Assembly: GCF_033954455.1 (NCBI RefSeq)
Contig: NZ_CP121473.1
Location: 496,001 to 560,000 of the forward strand
Direction of reading: 5' to 3'
Length of the DNA: 64,000 nucleotides
Source: Thiorhodovibrio litoralis
Lineage (GTDB): Bacteria > Pseudomonadota > Gammaproteobacteria > Chromatiales > Chromatiaceae
Shown: piece after piece, positions 44,300 through 53,262 of the stretch
Numbering within the stretch: position 1 is the stretch's first letter
Layout: each line of letters starts with the position of its first letter
Translations under genes and position numbers: made by a program
The notes under the pieces: model-generated
Told to the model about the DNA's origin: nothing
What the model saw: only the letters and a program-made list of their open reading frames with translations
Databases searched by the model: none

Positions 44300-45628
44300 A
44301 TGGCAGACACTGCAAGCAAAGCAAACGAGGTCGACCTGACGGCGCTAGAGACCAAGCTCGCCGCTGCGCGCACGCGCCTGATACTGGATAAGCCCTTCCT
44401 CGGCTCACTGGTGCTGCGCCTGCCGCTGCGCGCCGCAAATGCCAGCTGGTGCCCGACCACGGCGACCGACGCGCGCGCCTTTTATTTCAATCCTGACTAC
44501 ATCGACGCGCTAAGTCTGGCCGAGACTCAATTCATGCTCGCGCACGAGGCGCTGCATTGCGCGCTGTCGCATTTCGCGCGCCGCCAGCACCGGGTCAAGC
44601 ACAAGTGGGATCTGGCCTGCGACTATGCGATCAACCCGCTGTTGATCGACGAAGGGCTCAAGCCGCCACCCAATGCGCTGTTCATGCCGCCCTATCTCGG
44701 CATGACGGCGGAGGAAATCTATCCGCTGATCGATGACAACGACCAGTCCGAGACGCTCGACACCCACGCCTACGATCAGGATAACGACAGCCAGCAGGGC
44801 AGCCAGGGACAGGGATTGAATGAGCGCGATCTGGCTGAGCGCGGCCGTTCGCCCGAGTCCCGTGATAGCGAGAGTGGCGGGACGGGGGGCGCAGACCAGG
44901 CGTCCGGACAACAGGGGACGGGGCAGGCCGTCGAGGACAGCTCGCCCGATGAGCGACGTCAGGGAGGCGATGACGGTCCGCCGCCGCTCACGCCGGATGA
45001 GCGCGAAACCCTTTCGGTGCAATGGCAGCAGCGCATGGCCGGCGCTGCGCAGCAGGCCATGCAGGCAGGCAAGCTCGGCGGCGAACTGCGTCGGCTGATC
45101 GACCACCTGCTACAGCCCCAACTGCCCTGGCGCGCGCTGCTTGCGCGCTATATGAGCGCCCTGGCGCGCGATGACTACAGCTATGCGCGCCCGTCGCGGC
45201 GCGAGGGCGAGTTCCTCCTGCCGCGCCTGCGCAGCGATCAGCTCGATCTGGTGGTCGGGCTGGATACCTCAGGCTCCATCCGCGATGCGGAAATCGAAGA
45301 ATTCATCGCCGAGATCGATGCGCTCAAGGGCCAGATTCGCGCCCGCGTCACCCTGCTGCCTTGCGATGCTGCGCTTGCCCCGGGTGCGCCTTTTGAGTTT
45401 GAGCCCTGGGAAACCTTTGACCGCCCTGAGCGTCTGCATGGACAGGGCGGGACCAGCTTCGTCCCGGTGTTCAACTGGCTGAGCGATCAGGGCCGCCGTC
45501 CCGATCTGCTGTTGTACTTCACCGACGCCGAAGGCGCCTTCCCGCCCGCCGCGCCTGCTTATCCGGTGCTCTGGCTGGTCAAGGGCCGCTCACCGGTCCC
45601 TTGGGGCGAGCGCATCCAGCTTAATTGA
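44300..45628 (+). CDS. DUF2201-type putative metallopeptidase with VWA domain
   Basis: A 442-residue protein. The N-terminal putative metallopeptidase domain has HEALHCALSH at 82-91, an HExxH zinc-site pattern. An acidic, Gln/Ser/Gly-rich linker (about 150-230) leads to a VWA-like domain with GLDTSGSI, the MIDAS DxSGS motif, and later GGTSFVPVF and LLYFTDAEGAFP. This architecture is the DUF2201/VWA pair known beside MoxR ATPases. The ATG at 44300 is preferred, with a TTG at 44285 overlapping the MoxR stop as an alternative. Its partner enzyme is not in the window. Confidence 0.87.
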   Translation: MADTASKANEVDLTALETKLAAARTRLILDKPFLGSLVLRLPLRAANASWCPTTATDARAFYFNPDYIDALSLAETQFMLAHEALHCALSHFARRQHRVKHKWDLACDYAINPLLIDEGLKPPPNALFMPPYLGMTAEEIYPLIDDNDQSETLDTHAYDQDNDSQQGSQGQGLNERDLAERGRSPESRDSESGGTGGADQASGQQGTGQAVEDSSPDERRQGGDDGPPPLTPDERETLSVQWQQRMAGAAQQAMQAGKLGGELRRLIDHLLQPQLPWRALLARYMSALARDDYSYARPSRREGEFLLPRLRSDQLDLVVGLDTSGSIRDAEIEEFIAEIDALKGQIRARVTLLPCDAALAPGAPFEFEPWETFDRPERLHGQGGTSFVPVFNWLSDQGRRPDLLLYFTDAEGAFPPAAPAYPVLWLVKGRSPVPWGERIQLN

Positions 45629-45711
45629 TCGCGATGCGCCAGCTTGATTTCAGGCGGCCTGCTTGCGAAGCTGTTGCTTGCAGAATGATAGACATCACAA
45701 ATGTGCTGTGG

Positions 45712-45819
45712 GTGTTGGGCCGGGCGACGGGCGCGGGGGTTTCCAGCGGCAGGACGCCGCTGGAAAGCCTACAGGGATGTATTCACGGCGTCCCCCGCGA
45801 CCGTCGCCCGGCCCAACAC
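45712..45819. repeat. Nested palindromic repeat (REP/MITE-like)
   Basis: Outer arms at 45712-45740 and 45791-45819 are inverted copies matching at 27 of 29 positions (GTGTTGGGCCGGGCGACGG...). Inside is a perfect 11-bp stem, TTTCCAGCGGC (45740-45750) with GCCGCTGGAAA (45756-45766), loop AGGAC. This form resembles dispersed palindromic elements common between genes of gammaproteobacteria. The frame that reads across it (45625-45894) is not a convincing gene. Confidence 0.75.
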
Positions 45820-45890
45820 TTGCTTAACCCCCTGTGGTTTTGGTTTAACGCGGACGGAACCCTTGGCCCGCCGCTGGACTCTGAGCCGAC

Positions 45891-47390
45891 ATGACGATGC
45901 ACCCCATGCAATATTGCCCGCGCGCCTCGCGACCGCGCGTTCTTTGGCTGGCCCTAGCGCTGCTGATCACGCTCGCGGCCAATCCGCTGGCCGCGGACCC
46001 CTATCAGTTGCCTGATTTCGGCAGCTCCGCCGACACCGTGCTGTCACTGGCCGACCAACGCGCGCTGGCGCGGGCCTTCATGAAAAGCGTGCGCAAGGCC
46101 CTGCCGGTGATCGAAGACCCGGTGCTGGATGCTTATATTCAGTCCCTGGGGCAGGAGCTGGTGCGCTCTGCCAATGCGGGTGGCGGCTACCATTTTTTCC
46201 TGATCAATCAGCCCGCCGTCAATGCCTTTGCCGGTCCCTCCGGACAGATCGGCGTCTTTGCCGGGCTGGTGCTGGCGGCCGAGACCGAAAACGAGCTGGC
46301 CGCCGTGCTGGCGCACGAAATCGCCCACGTGAGTCAAAAGCACCTGATGCGCTCGTTCGAGGCACAAAAGCGCATGGCTGTGCCGGCCACGGCGTTATTG
46401 ATCGCCGCCGCGCTACTCGGCGCCCAGGTCGACTCCCAGACCGGCATGGCGGCTATGGCTGGCGTTCAGGCCATGGCCGTGCAGAACCAGATCAACTTCA
46501 CTCGCGACAACGAAGAAGAAGCCGACCGCCTCGGCATCGATATTCTGGCCGAAGCGGGCTTCAACCCCTTCGCCATGCCCGGCTTTTTCGAGAGTCTTGG
46601 GCGCAGCAGTCGCTACTACGACAACAGCGCGCCCGAGTTCCTGCGCACCCACCCGGTGACCACCAATCGCATCGCCGATGCGCTTGCGCGTGCTGAACAA
46701 TACGGGTTGCGCCAGCGTGCCGACAGTCTGGAATTCCATCTCGCCCGCGCCAATCTGCGCCAACGCAGCTACAGCGGCGCGCAGCGGGCGGTGGAACGCT
46801 TCGAGTCGACACTCGCGAGCGGACGTTACCGTAACGCGCTGGCCGAGCGCTACGGCTATGCGCTAGCGCTGCTGCGCGCCGGGCGCTTCGACGCCGCCCG
46901 TGCGCAGGCCAAACAGTTGCTTGAAGCGCGCCCAAGTCAGGTCGAGTTTATCGTGCTGGACGCGAACATCGACATCGAGGGCGGGCAGCTTCCGCGCGCG
47001 ATCCGCAATCTCAAAAGCGCCCATGGCCTCGATCCGGGTAACTGGCCGATCACGCACGCCTATGCCGAGGCACTGCTGAAAGCGGGGCGGGTCAGTCCCG
47101 CCCTGAGCATGCTGGAGGCATTCCACCGCCGTCGCCCGTCCTTTGCAGCGGTTTACGGTCTGCTGGCCGACGCAGCCGGACGCTCGGGAAACAAAGCCAA
47201 AACCTATGGCTACCGGGCCGAGGAGCTTTATTATCAAGGCGACCTGGAGCCTGCGATTCGTCAGCTTGAGCTTGCCCTGCGGGTGCCCAATGTCGACTAC
47301 CATCTGGCGTCCAAACTGCAGGTTCGCCTGGATGCGCTGCGTGAGGAAAAAGCCAGCGAGAAAAAGAAATGGTCGCGCGGAGATGACTAA
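45891..47390 (+). CDS. bepA: M48 metalloprotease with TPR domain (BepA-like)
   Basis: A 499-residue periplasmic protease/chaperone with a signal peptide (LWLALALLITLAANPLAA). The zinc motif is HEIAHVSQKH starting at residue 142, and the third ligand Glu is in NEEEADRLG. The C-terminal half is TPR-rich (LARANLRQRSYSGAQRAVERFES and similar). This matches BepA (YfgC), which checks assembly of outer-membrane beta-barrels such as LptD. Length is close to E. coli BepA at 487. It begins 70 bp after the palindromic repeat. Confidence 0.9.
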   Translation: MTMHPMQYCPRASRPRVLWLALALLITLAANPLAADPYQLPDFGSSADTVLSLADQRALARAFMKSVRKALPVIEDPVLDAYIQSLGQELVRSANAGGGYHFFLINQPAVNAFAGPSGQIGVFAGLVLAAETENELAAVLAHEIAHVSQKHLMRSFEAQKRMAVPATALLIAAALLGAQVDSQTGMAAMAGVQAMAVQNQINFTRDNEEEADRLGIDILAEAGFNPFAMPGFFESLGRSSRYYDNSAPEFLRTHPVTTNRIADALARAEQYGLRQRADSLEFHLARANLRQRSYSGAQRAVERFESTLASGRYRNALAERYGYALALLRAGRFDAARAQAKQLLEARPSQVEFIVLDANIDIEGGQLPRAIRNLKSAHGLDPGNWPITHAYAEALLKAGRVSPALSMLEAFHRRRPSFAAVYGLLADAAGRSGNKAKTYGYRAEELYYQGDLEPAIRQLELALRVPNVDYHLASKLQVRLDALREEKASEKKKWSRGDD

Positions 47391-47780
47391 CTTCGCCTGC
47401 TGCCGTGGCGCGCGACGGGTTGCACATGTCAGCGACTCAGGTAAGCTTGGCAGCGAGCGATAAAGCCCAATGGTTGCGTGCAGTATTGCGCGGTGACCAG
47501 ATCGAAGCTCTAACGAGCGGAAGCAATCGCGGGTCGATTCTGATGGACAAAAAGTTCCATTACCGGATGATTTTTGACGATTGTGCCTCAATCTTCTGCC
47601 CCAGCTTGCGACCCGGTGGCCGGTTAGGGCTTGTGCCGGATTGGGCTCGGCGGCCGTATTGAGCCTGGATGGGCCTGCTTTGGGTCTGGTGTGATTCGGC
47701 GCAGGTCCCATCTCGGATGCGGCAACCGGGTCTGCAGCGATGCTTCGCCTGTTTGATGTTTACCCCTAAGGAGAGAGTTT
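47391..47780. other. Intergenic region upstream of soxY
   Basis: A 390-base gap with no supported gene. A strong Shine-Dalgarno (AAGGAGAG, 47768-47775) precedes the soxY ATG. No clear sigma70 pair was found by eye, so regulation of soxYZ by thiosulfate cannot be read here. Confidence 0.4.
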
Positions 47781-48290
47781 ATGACTGACGCAAAAACAAC
47801 GATTGACGCAAAAACAACGATTGACGCAAAACGCAGAACCGTTCTGAAAGGCTCCATGGGTGCTGGCGCCATGGCACTGGCGACCAGTGCTGGTCTGCTG
47901 ACGCCGCAGGCGCTGCTGGCTGCCTGGCCAGAGGCGGCATTTACCGCCAAGGATCAGACCGCGGCGCTGAAAGAGCTGCTCGGTTCCGATGCGATGGAGA
48001 CCAGCGATGCCATTGAGATCAAGGCACCGGACATTGCCGAGAACGGCGCCGTGGTGCCTGTGACCGTGTCGACCGATATGGAAGGGGTCGAATCCATTTC
48101 TGTATTTGCCATGGGCAATGGCACGCCGCTGGTTGCGTCATTCGACATGGCCGAGAATTCAATGCCCTTCGTTTCAACCCGCATCAAGATGGCGAAAACA
48201 GCCGATGTGGTCGCCGTGGTCAAGACCAAAGACGGGTTGCTCAGCAATGCCAAGAACGTGAAAGTCACCATCGGTGGCTGCGGCGGCTGA
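47781..48290 (+). CDS. soxY: Sulfur-carrier protein SoxY
   Basis: A 169-residue Tat-exported carrier of sulfur intermediates in thiosulfate oxidation. The twin-arginine signal KRRTVLKG (about residues 17-24) and a hydrophobic core are followed by the mature domain. The C-terminus ends in the SoxY swinging-arm motif GGCGG, whose Cys carries the sulfur chain. The n-region is stretched by an 18-bp tandem repeat (DAKTTI twice). Partner soxZ follows. Purple sulfur bacteria without SoxCD commonly keep soxYZ away from soxBXA, as appears to be the case here. Confidence 0.95.
   Translation: MTDAKTTIDAKTTIDAKRRTVLKGSMGAGAMALATSAGLLTPQALLAAWPEAAFTAKDQTAALKELLGSDAMETSDAIEIKAPDIAENGAVVPVTVSTDMEGVESISVFAMGNGTPLVASFDMAENSMPFVSTRIKMAKTADVVAVVKTKDGLLSNAKNVKVTIGGCGG
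47787..47831 (+). repeat. 18-bp tandem repeat in the soxY 5' end
   Basis: GACGCAAAAACAACGATT occurs at 47787-47804 and again at 47805-47822, with a partial third copy to 47831. It encodes Asp-Ala-Lys-Thr-Thr-Ile repeats before the Tat motif. Confidence 0.9.
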
Positions 48291-48460
48291 GGAAACGCAA
48301 CGCGGTTAGCCTGACGCTTATGCAGTGATTTCCCCGGATACCCGGGAGCATGAGACTTAGGCCGTTTTTGTTAGGCTCGAGGGCCTGACATGAAGAATTC
48401 CAGACATGCAGAATGCAATTAAGCGCTGAGAGCGCGTCTCTCGCGCAGAGGAAACAGATT

Positions 48461-48778
48461 ATGGCTAGCAACATCAAAATCCGCGCAAAGGTCGAAAATG
48501 GCGTGACCACGGTCAAGTCGCTGATGAACCATGAAATGGAAACCGGTCTGCGCAAGGACAAGAAGACCGGGGAGCCGATTCCGGCGCACTTCATCCAGGA
48601 GGTGACCGGTAAATGGAAGGACCAGGTGGTGATGACGGCTCTCTGGAGCGGCGGTGTCTCCAAAAATCCTTACTTGTCGTTCAAGTTCAATGGCGGCGAG
48701 CCTGGCGATACCGTCGAGATCAGCTGGGTGGACAACAAGGGCGAAAGCGATAGCGCTACGGTCGAAATCTCCGACTGA
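48461..48778 (+). CDS. soxZ: Sulfur-carrier partner protein SoxZ
   Basis: A 105-residue partner that stabilises SoxY in a SoxYZ heterodimer. The immunoglobulin-like fold is shown by IKIRAKVENGVTTVKSLMNHEMETG, split by strands, then PAHFIQEVTGKWK and NPYLSFKFNGGEPGDTVEISWVDNKG. There is no signal peptide, as expected, because it is co-exported with SoxY. The ATG at 48461 is chosen by family start and a GAGG about 10 bases upstream. It lies 170 bp after soxY. Confidence 0.95.
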   Translation: MASNIKIRAKVENGVTTVKSLMNHEMETGLRKDKKTGEPIPAHFIQEVTGKWKDQVVMTALWSGGVSKNPYLSFKFNGGEPGDTVEISWVDNKGESDSATVEISD

Positions 48779-48802
48779 TGCCCATGCTCCCGCGGTGCCG
48801 CG

Positions 48803-48859
48803 TGCCGGCGCATTAGCCGGCAGCGGTGCTGCGGACCTTCCCGCCCCGGCTGGGGCGGG
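48803..48859 (+). terminator. Two GC-rich hairpins after soxZ
   Basis: TGCCGGC/GCCGGCA (48803-48809 with 48816-48822) and a perfect CCCGCCCC/GGGGCGGG stem (48840-48847 with 48852-48859) follow soxZ. There is no T-run, so they may be weak or bidirectional terminators between the convergent genes. Confidence 0.4.
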
Positions 48860-48887
48860 TGCCAGCGACTGACGGTGTCAAGTCCGT

Positions 48888-49931
48888 TTAGGTCACTAGG
48901 TCTTTTTCCGTCGAAGGCAGCAAGTGCGCGCGCAAACCCATTACCTGCTGCCAGGCTGCGCTATCTGACGACTTTCCGGTGTAAAACTTCGGCACGCCTT
49001 GCGGGCGTTCGCGAAAGCGTCGATAGGGCCACAGGTATTGCTCGGGGCAGACGCGCACGCACTCAGCGATACCTTGGTTTAACGCGGCTGCAGCTTCTTC
49101 GTCGGAGTCCGCGGCAACCCCCTCGGGTGCTCGCTGGCAGTGAATGCGATAACCCTCGCCAGGGCCAAGACGCTCCGCGAACAAAAAGACCACAGGCGCG
49201 CCCGTTTTGCGCGACAGCCGATTCACCAGCAACATGGTGTAGGCTGGAATGCCAAAGAAAGGCGCGAACACAGCCCCTTTATCCGCCCGCGGCGCCTGAT
49301 CGGGTAGGATGCCGACATACTCCCCGCGCTCAAGTGACTGCACCAGAACGCGAATCCCGCGCGCCGTAATGGGCGCAAGCGTCGCGCCGCTGCGTTTGCG
49401 CGCGGCCAGAATCATGTCATCCAGGTATTTCTGCGGCTTGTAGAAAATCGCTGTTGGTCCGCAGGCTGCCAGATAGAGGCCGGCGAGCTCCCAAGCGCCC
49501 AGGTGCGGGGACAGCACGATCAATCCGCTGCCGGTTTGGCGCTCCAGAAGCTCGACGCCGCGCGTTTCACGCACCAGGTTTAGCACCTCGGCGCTGGGGC
49601 GCAACCACAGGTGCGCAATTTCCGCGTAGGTCTTGCCGAATTCGCGCAGGCAGCGGTTGCGCAGCGCGATGGCCTCGTCTCGGTTGAGCTCCGGCAGGCA
49701 CAGGCCAATGTTGATCAGGGTGTTACGGCGCTGGCGATTGGGCAGGTGGGCAATGGACGTGCCGATGGCACCGCCGATGTAATGGACCCAGCGCAGCGGC
49801 AGCCGCGCGAGCAGGCGCATCAGCGGGCGGACGCCGCGCTCAAGCCAGGCGGCTTTGTCGAATTGGATGCGGCGTTTCGCCGCGGGGGCAGCCATCTGGG
49901 CCATCTGGCTTGCAACCGCCGGGATCGACAA
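48888..49931 (-). CDS. Lipid A acyltransferase (LpxL/HtrB family)
   Basis: A 347-residue membrane-associated acyltransferase of the LpxL/LpxM type, which adds secondary acyl chains to lipid A. The catalytic HLGAWE (His-x4-Glu) follows GLIVLSPHLG, and the PFFGIPAYTMLLVNRLSR and PEQYLWPYRRFRERP blocks fit. The N-terminal amphipathic region is Arg-rich. It lies 8 bp downstream of iscR on the same strand, an unusual partner since iscS is expected there. Confidence 0.88.
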   Translation of the reverse strand: MSIPAVASQMAQMAAPAAKRRIQFDKAAWLERGVRPLMRLLARLPLRWVHYIGGAIGTSIAHLPNRQRRNTLINIGLCLPELNRDEAIALRNRCLREFGKTYAEIAHLWLRPSAEVLNLVRETRGVELLERQTGSGLIVLSPHLGAWELAGLYLAACGPTAIFYKPQKYLDDMILAARKRSGATLAPITARGIRVLVQSLERGEYVGILPDQAPRADKGAVFAPFFGIPAYTMLLVNRLSRKTGAPVVFLFAERLGPGEGYRIHCQRAPEGVAADSDEEAAAALNQGIAECVRVCPEQYLWPYRRFRERPQGVPKFYTGKSSDSAAWQQVMGLRAHLLPSTEKDLVT

Positions 49932-49938
49932 ACGCCGC

Positions 49939-50433
49939 TCAGGCGTTAGCTTGCATCGGGGTGGGCTGGGCCTTCGCGGCTTCCATTACCGGCTCTTGCG
50001 GGATCTTGGGCCGGTGGATATCGCTGTGGTGACCGCGGCGCTCGACTAAGTCTTTCAGGCTGATCTGGTAGAGGTACTCGTAGATGCGGTGGCTCAGGTC
50101 CATCCATAGGTCGTGCGTCAGGCAGGGGCCCTCGTTGCAGCAGTCACCGGCGCCGCCGCATTTGGTGGCATCCACATGCTCGTCGACAGCGGAGATGACC
50201 TCGGCGATGTTGATCTCATCAATGTCGCGCGCCAGGTTGTAGCCGCCGCCGGGGCCGCGCACGCTGCAAACCAGCCGCTGCCGGCGCAGTTTGGCAAAGA
50301 GTTGCTCGAGGTAGGACAGGGAAATGCCCTGGCGGCGCGCAATGTCCGCGAGCGCGATCGGACCCTGGCCCTGATGGATAGCCAAATCGAGCACGGCGGT
50401 CACGGCGTAGCGGCCTTTGGTGGTCAATCTCAT
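49939..50433 (-). CDS. iscR: Fe-S cluster regulator IscR (Rrf2 family)
   Basis: A 164-residue Rrf2 regulator starting [18 protein letters not shown]. The winged helix continues with [20 protein letters not shown]. The 2Fe-2S ligands Cys92, Cys98, Cys104 and His107 occur at the same positions as in E. coli IscR ([16 protein letters not shown]). It should repress or activate Fe-S biogenesis genes according to cluster occupancy. No iscSUA follows; an acyltransferase does. The upstream promoter lies at 50470-50498. Confidence 0.95.
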   Translation of the reverse strand: MRLTTKGRYAVTAVLDLAIHQGQGPIALADIARRQGISLSYLEQLFAKLRRQRLVCSVRGPGGGYNLARDIDEINIAEVISAVDEHVDATKCGGAGDCCNEGPCLTHDLWMDLSHRIYEYLYQISLKDLVERRGHHSDIHRPKIPQEPVMEAAKAQPTPMQANA

Positions 50434-50469
50434 GCGTGCCGACTCCTTAGGATCGAAAACGAAGGTGAC

Positions 50470-50498
50470 ATCCTACGATAGCTGACTAATTCCATCAA
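50470..50498 (-). promoter_or_regulatory. Sigma70-type iscR promoter
   Basis: Reading leftward, TTGATG (50498-50493) and TAGGAT (50475-50470) are separated by 17 bp, a near-ideal spacing, 37 bp before the iscR start. The spacer contains AATTAGTCAGCTA, which might be part of an autoregulatory IscR site. Confidence 0.6.
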
Positions 50499-50571
50499 TT
50501 TTTCGCCAGCCTTCTTCGCAGCCGGTGTCGGTGGTTCGATCGGGCCGGTTGGATCGGGCTGGGGCGTGGCG

Positions 50572-51339
50572 TCACCTTGGCTCTTGTTCGGTGGCAGATT
50601 CCATCTCGCAGCCGTCGAGATCGTTCAGATGCTCGAAATGGCGCGTTAAGCCTTGCGACTCGAGCGTGCGCGACAAGGTCTCGACACGCTGATCCAGTAC
50701 ATGGATGTGATCGAGCATGCGGTTGATGGCATTGGCAATCGGGTCCGGCACGTCGCGGGTAGCGCCATAGGCGTCGAAGCCAATGCGCTTGGCGGTATCG
50801 GCGCGCTGCCGGCTGGCGGCATCGGCTGGTTGCTCAATGACGCGGCCCGGCACGCCGACCACCGTGCTGCCGGATGGCACCGGCTTGACCACCACGGCGT
50901 TGGAACCAATCCGCGCGCCATCGCCAATGCCAATCGGCCCCAGAACCTTGGCACCGGCACCGACGACCACATCGCACCCCAGGGTCGGGTGGCGCTTGCC
51001 TTTTTGCCAGCTGGTGCCGCCCAGGGTGACCCCATGGTAGAGCGTGCAGTCGTCCCCCACCACGGCGGTTTCACCGATCACCACGCCCATGCCATGGTCG
51101 ATGAAAAAGCGCCGGCCGATTTCGGCGCCCGGGTGAATTTCGATGCCGGTGAACAGCCGTGCGACATTCGATAGCATTCGCGCGAGCCAGCGCAGACGCG
51201 CTTGCCACAGACGATGAGCCAGCCGGTGCATCAGCACGGCGTGCAGACCGGGGTAGGTGGTCAGAACCTCGAAGCTGTTGCGCGCCGCGGGATCGCGGGA
51301 GAAGACGCAATGAATGTCTTCGCGGAGTCGCTCAAACAT
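50572..51339 (-). CDS. cysE: Serine O-acetyltransferase
   Basis: A 255-residue enzyme that makes O-acetylserine for cysteine synthesis. The left-handed beta helix is shown by hexapeptide repeats: [22 protein letters not shown] (split), then [29 protein letters not shown] and [27 protein letters not shown]. The catalytic His is in the DHGMGVV block. A short C-terminal extension ([12 protein letters not shown]) is present. cysE lies between trmJ and iscR on the same strand, a linkage of sulfur supply and Fe-S regulation seen in several gammaproteobacteria. Confidence 0.95.
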   Translation of the reverse strand: MFERLREDIHCVFSRDPAARNSFEVLTTYPGLHAVLMHRLAHRLWQARLRWLARMLSNVARLFTGIEIHPGAEIGRRFFIDHGMGVVIGETAVVGDDCTLYHGVTLGGTSWQKGKRHPTLGCDVVVGAGAKVLGPIGIGDGARIGSNAVVVKPVPSGSTVVGVPGRVIEQPADAASRQRADTAKRIGFDAYGATRDVPDPIANAINRMLDHIHVLDQRVETLSRTLESQGLTRHFEHLNDLDGCEMESATEQEPR

Positions 51340-51432
51340 GGATTTTCCTTGAGTGTCGCGGATGCATGTTGCGGCTTGGGTCGCGCCCCGCGGTGAATCC
51401 TACCAAGTCAGTTAATTCTATACGGAGAAGAT

Positions 51433-52206
51433 TCATGAGTTGGCGTGGCGGCCGAGCGCCTTGAGCATCCCGCGCAGGATATTGATCTCGGTGCGATCGG
51501 GCCGCGCGCGATTGAACAGGCGCCGTAGCCGGCGCAGCAGCTTGTGGGACTGTTCCGGCTTGGCGAAGCCGACCAGTACCAGGGTTTCGCGCAGATGCTC
51601 GAAAAATCCCGCCATCTCCTCCGCGCTGGCCGGCTCATGTGGGCCTTCGGCGGCTGGCGGTGCCGCAGGCATATCTGCCACGGTCGGCGCAAGCCACGCC
51701 TGGCGAATCTCGTAGGCAAACACCTGGGCCGCGGCGGCCAGGTTGAGCGAGCTGAAGGCCGGGTTGGCGGGGATTTGGGTCAGATAATGGCAGTGGGCCA
51801 GCTCCTCGTTGCTCAGCCCAGAGCTCTCCCGACCCAGCACCAGGGCGACCGGGCCTTCCGCTGCCTCGGCGAGCAGTTTGCGTGCTGCGTCCGCCGGGCT
51901 CAGCAGGGGCCATTCAATCGCGCGTCGTCGGGCGCTCGCGCCAATTACCAGGCGGCAGTCGCCGAGCGCCTCGGGCAGGCTGGGATGGATGGGCGCTCGC
52001 TGCAGCAGGTCATCGGCACCCACCGCGCGAGCGAGGGCCTCGGCATCCGGCGCGCGACGCGGGTTGACCAGGGCCAGCTGATCCAGTCCCATGGTCTTCA
52101 TTGCGCGTGCCACCGCACCCTGGTTGCCGGTCAGGCTGGTCTCGACAAGGACAAAGCGAATGCGGCCAAGCGCCTCGGAGTCAGCGTGAGCGTCGGCGTT
52201 GGTCAT
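51433..52206 (-). CDS. trmJ: tRNA 2'-O-methyltransferase TrmJ
   Basis: A 257-residue SPOUT methyltransferase that modifies tRNA position 32. The trefoil-knot blocks are RFVLVETSLTGNQGAVARAMKTMGL (split), LVLGRESSGLSNEEL and IPANPAFSSLNLAAAAQV. A C-terminal helical tail (FFEHLRETLVLVGF) is TrmJ-like. The ATG at 52206 is preferred. It is divergent from suhB, the same gene neighbourhood as in E. coli (suhB, trmJ, iscR). Confidence 0.92.
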   Translation of the reverse strand: MTNADAHADSEALGRIRFVLVETSLTGNQGAVARAMKTMGLDQLALVNPRRAPDAEALARAVGADDLLQRAPIHPSLPEALGDCRLVIGASARRRAIEWPLLSPADAARKLLAEAAEGPVALVLGRESSGLSNEELAHCHYLTQIPANPAFSSLNLAAAAQVFAYEIRQAWLAPTVADMPAAPPAAEGPHEPASAEEMAGFFEHLRETLVLVGFAKPEQSHKLLRRLRRLFNRARPDRTEINILRGMLKALGRHANS

Positions 52207-52400
52207 CGTGGCTCTGGTGAGGGGGCTAGCGTGAATCGCCAGGGGCAATGTTTGATGGTGCTAGAAAGGCGTGAGAGCTTAGCACCGCGTCATTGAGTGG
52301 ACAACTTTTGCCGCGGCTGGCGCGGGCTGCCCCTCCCCGGCAAGACAGGGGTGCCGGGCAACGGGTGCCATTTCGGGCGCTCTTGGAGTATTGTTGTCGC

Positions 52401-53198
52401 ATGGACCCCATGCTCAATATCGCCGTGCGTGCCGCTCGCAGCGCCGCGCGCATCATCATGCGCTCGTTCCACCGTCGTGACGAGCTGACAGTGACCACCA
52501 AGGAGCCGAATGACTTCGTCAGCGAGGTCGACCGCGCCGCCGAGGCCGCCATCATCCAGGAGATTCACGGCAAATTTCCCCAGCACGCTATCCTGGCCGA
52601 GGAAAGTGGCCAGCACTCCGGCAACGAGTACGAGTGGATTATCGATCCCCTCGACGGCACCACCAACTATCTGCACGGCTTTCCGCAGTTCGCGATCTCC
52701 ATCGGGCTGCGCCACCGTGGCCTGATGCAGCAGGCAGTGGTCTACGATCCGCTGCGCGAGGAGCTGTTCACCGCCAGTCGCGGCCGCGGTGCCTTGCTCA
52801 ACGACAGGCGCCTGCGGGTCACTTCCCGGCGCGACCTGCGCGGGGCACTGCTGGGTACCGGTGTTCCCTTTCGCGAGGATGGCAAGCTCGAGCTGTTTCT
52901 CGACAGCCTGCGGGTGATGGTGCCAGGTACAGCCGGAGTGCGTCGTCCGGGCTCGGCCGCACTGGATTTTGCCTATGTGGCCGCCGGACGCCTTGACGGC
53001 TTCTGGGAGTTCGGCCTGTCACCCTGGGATTTCGCCGCTGGCGCGCTGCTGGTGGTCGAGGCCGGTGGCACGGTCACCGACATGGCCGGCGGCGATCGCT
53101 TCTTCGACACCGGCAATGCGGTCGCTGGCAATTTGCGCGTGCATCAGGAGATGCTCGAGCGCCTGAAGCCGCTGCTGGGCGAACGGCTCAAGGCCTGA
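52401..53198 (+). CDS. suhB: Inositol monophosphatase family protein SuhB
   Basis: A 265-residue protein of the inositol monophosphatase fold. Metal-binding residues lie in AEESG, IIDPLDGTTNYLHG and SPWDFAAGALLVVEAGG, with the (W)DxA block intact. E. coli SuhB also acts in rRNA transcription antitermination. The ATG at 52401 matches the family start. It is the first gene of a rightward set followed 64 bp later by korA. Confidence 0.93.
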   Translation: MDPMLNIAVRAARSAARIIMRSFHRRDELTVTTKEPNDFVSEVDRAAEAAIIQEIHGKFPQHAILAEESGQHSGNEYEWIIDPLDGTTNYLHGFPQFAISIGLRHRGLMQQAVVYDPLREELFTASRGRGALLNDRRLRVTSRRDLRGALLGTGVPFREDGKLELFLDSLRVMVPGTAGVRRPGSAALDFAYVAAGRLDGFWEFGLSPWDFAAGALLVVEAGGTVTDMAGGDRFFDTGNAVAGNLRVHQEMLERLKPLLGERLKA

Positions 53199-53262
53199 CG
53201 GGGAATAGAATGAATACAACAACGGCGCGGATGCGCGAACGGATTTTCGAAACGACACAGGC

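Noticed and set aside
45625-45894. 89-residue rightward frame before bepA
   Set aside because: It reads through the nested palindromic repeat and has no independent coding evidence.
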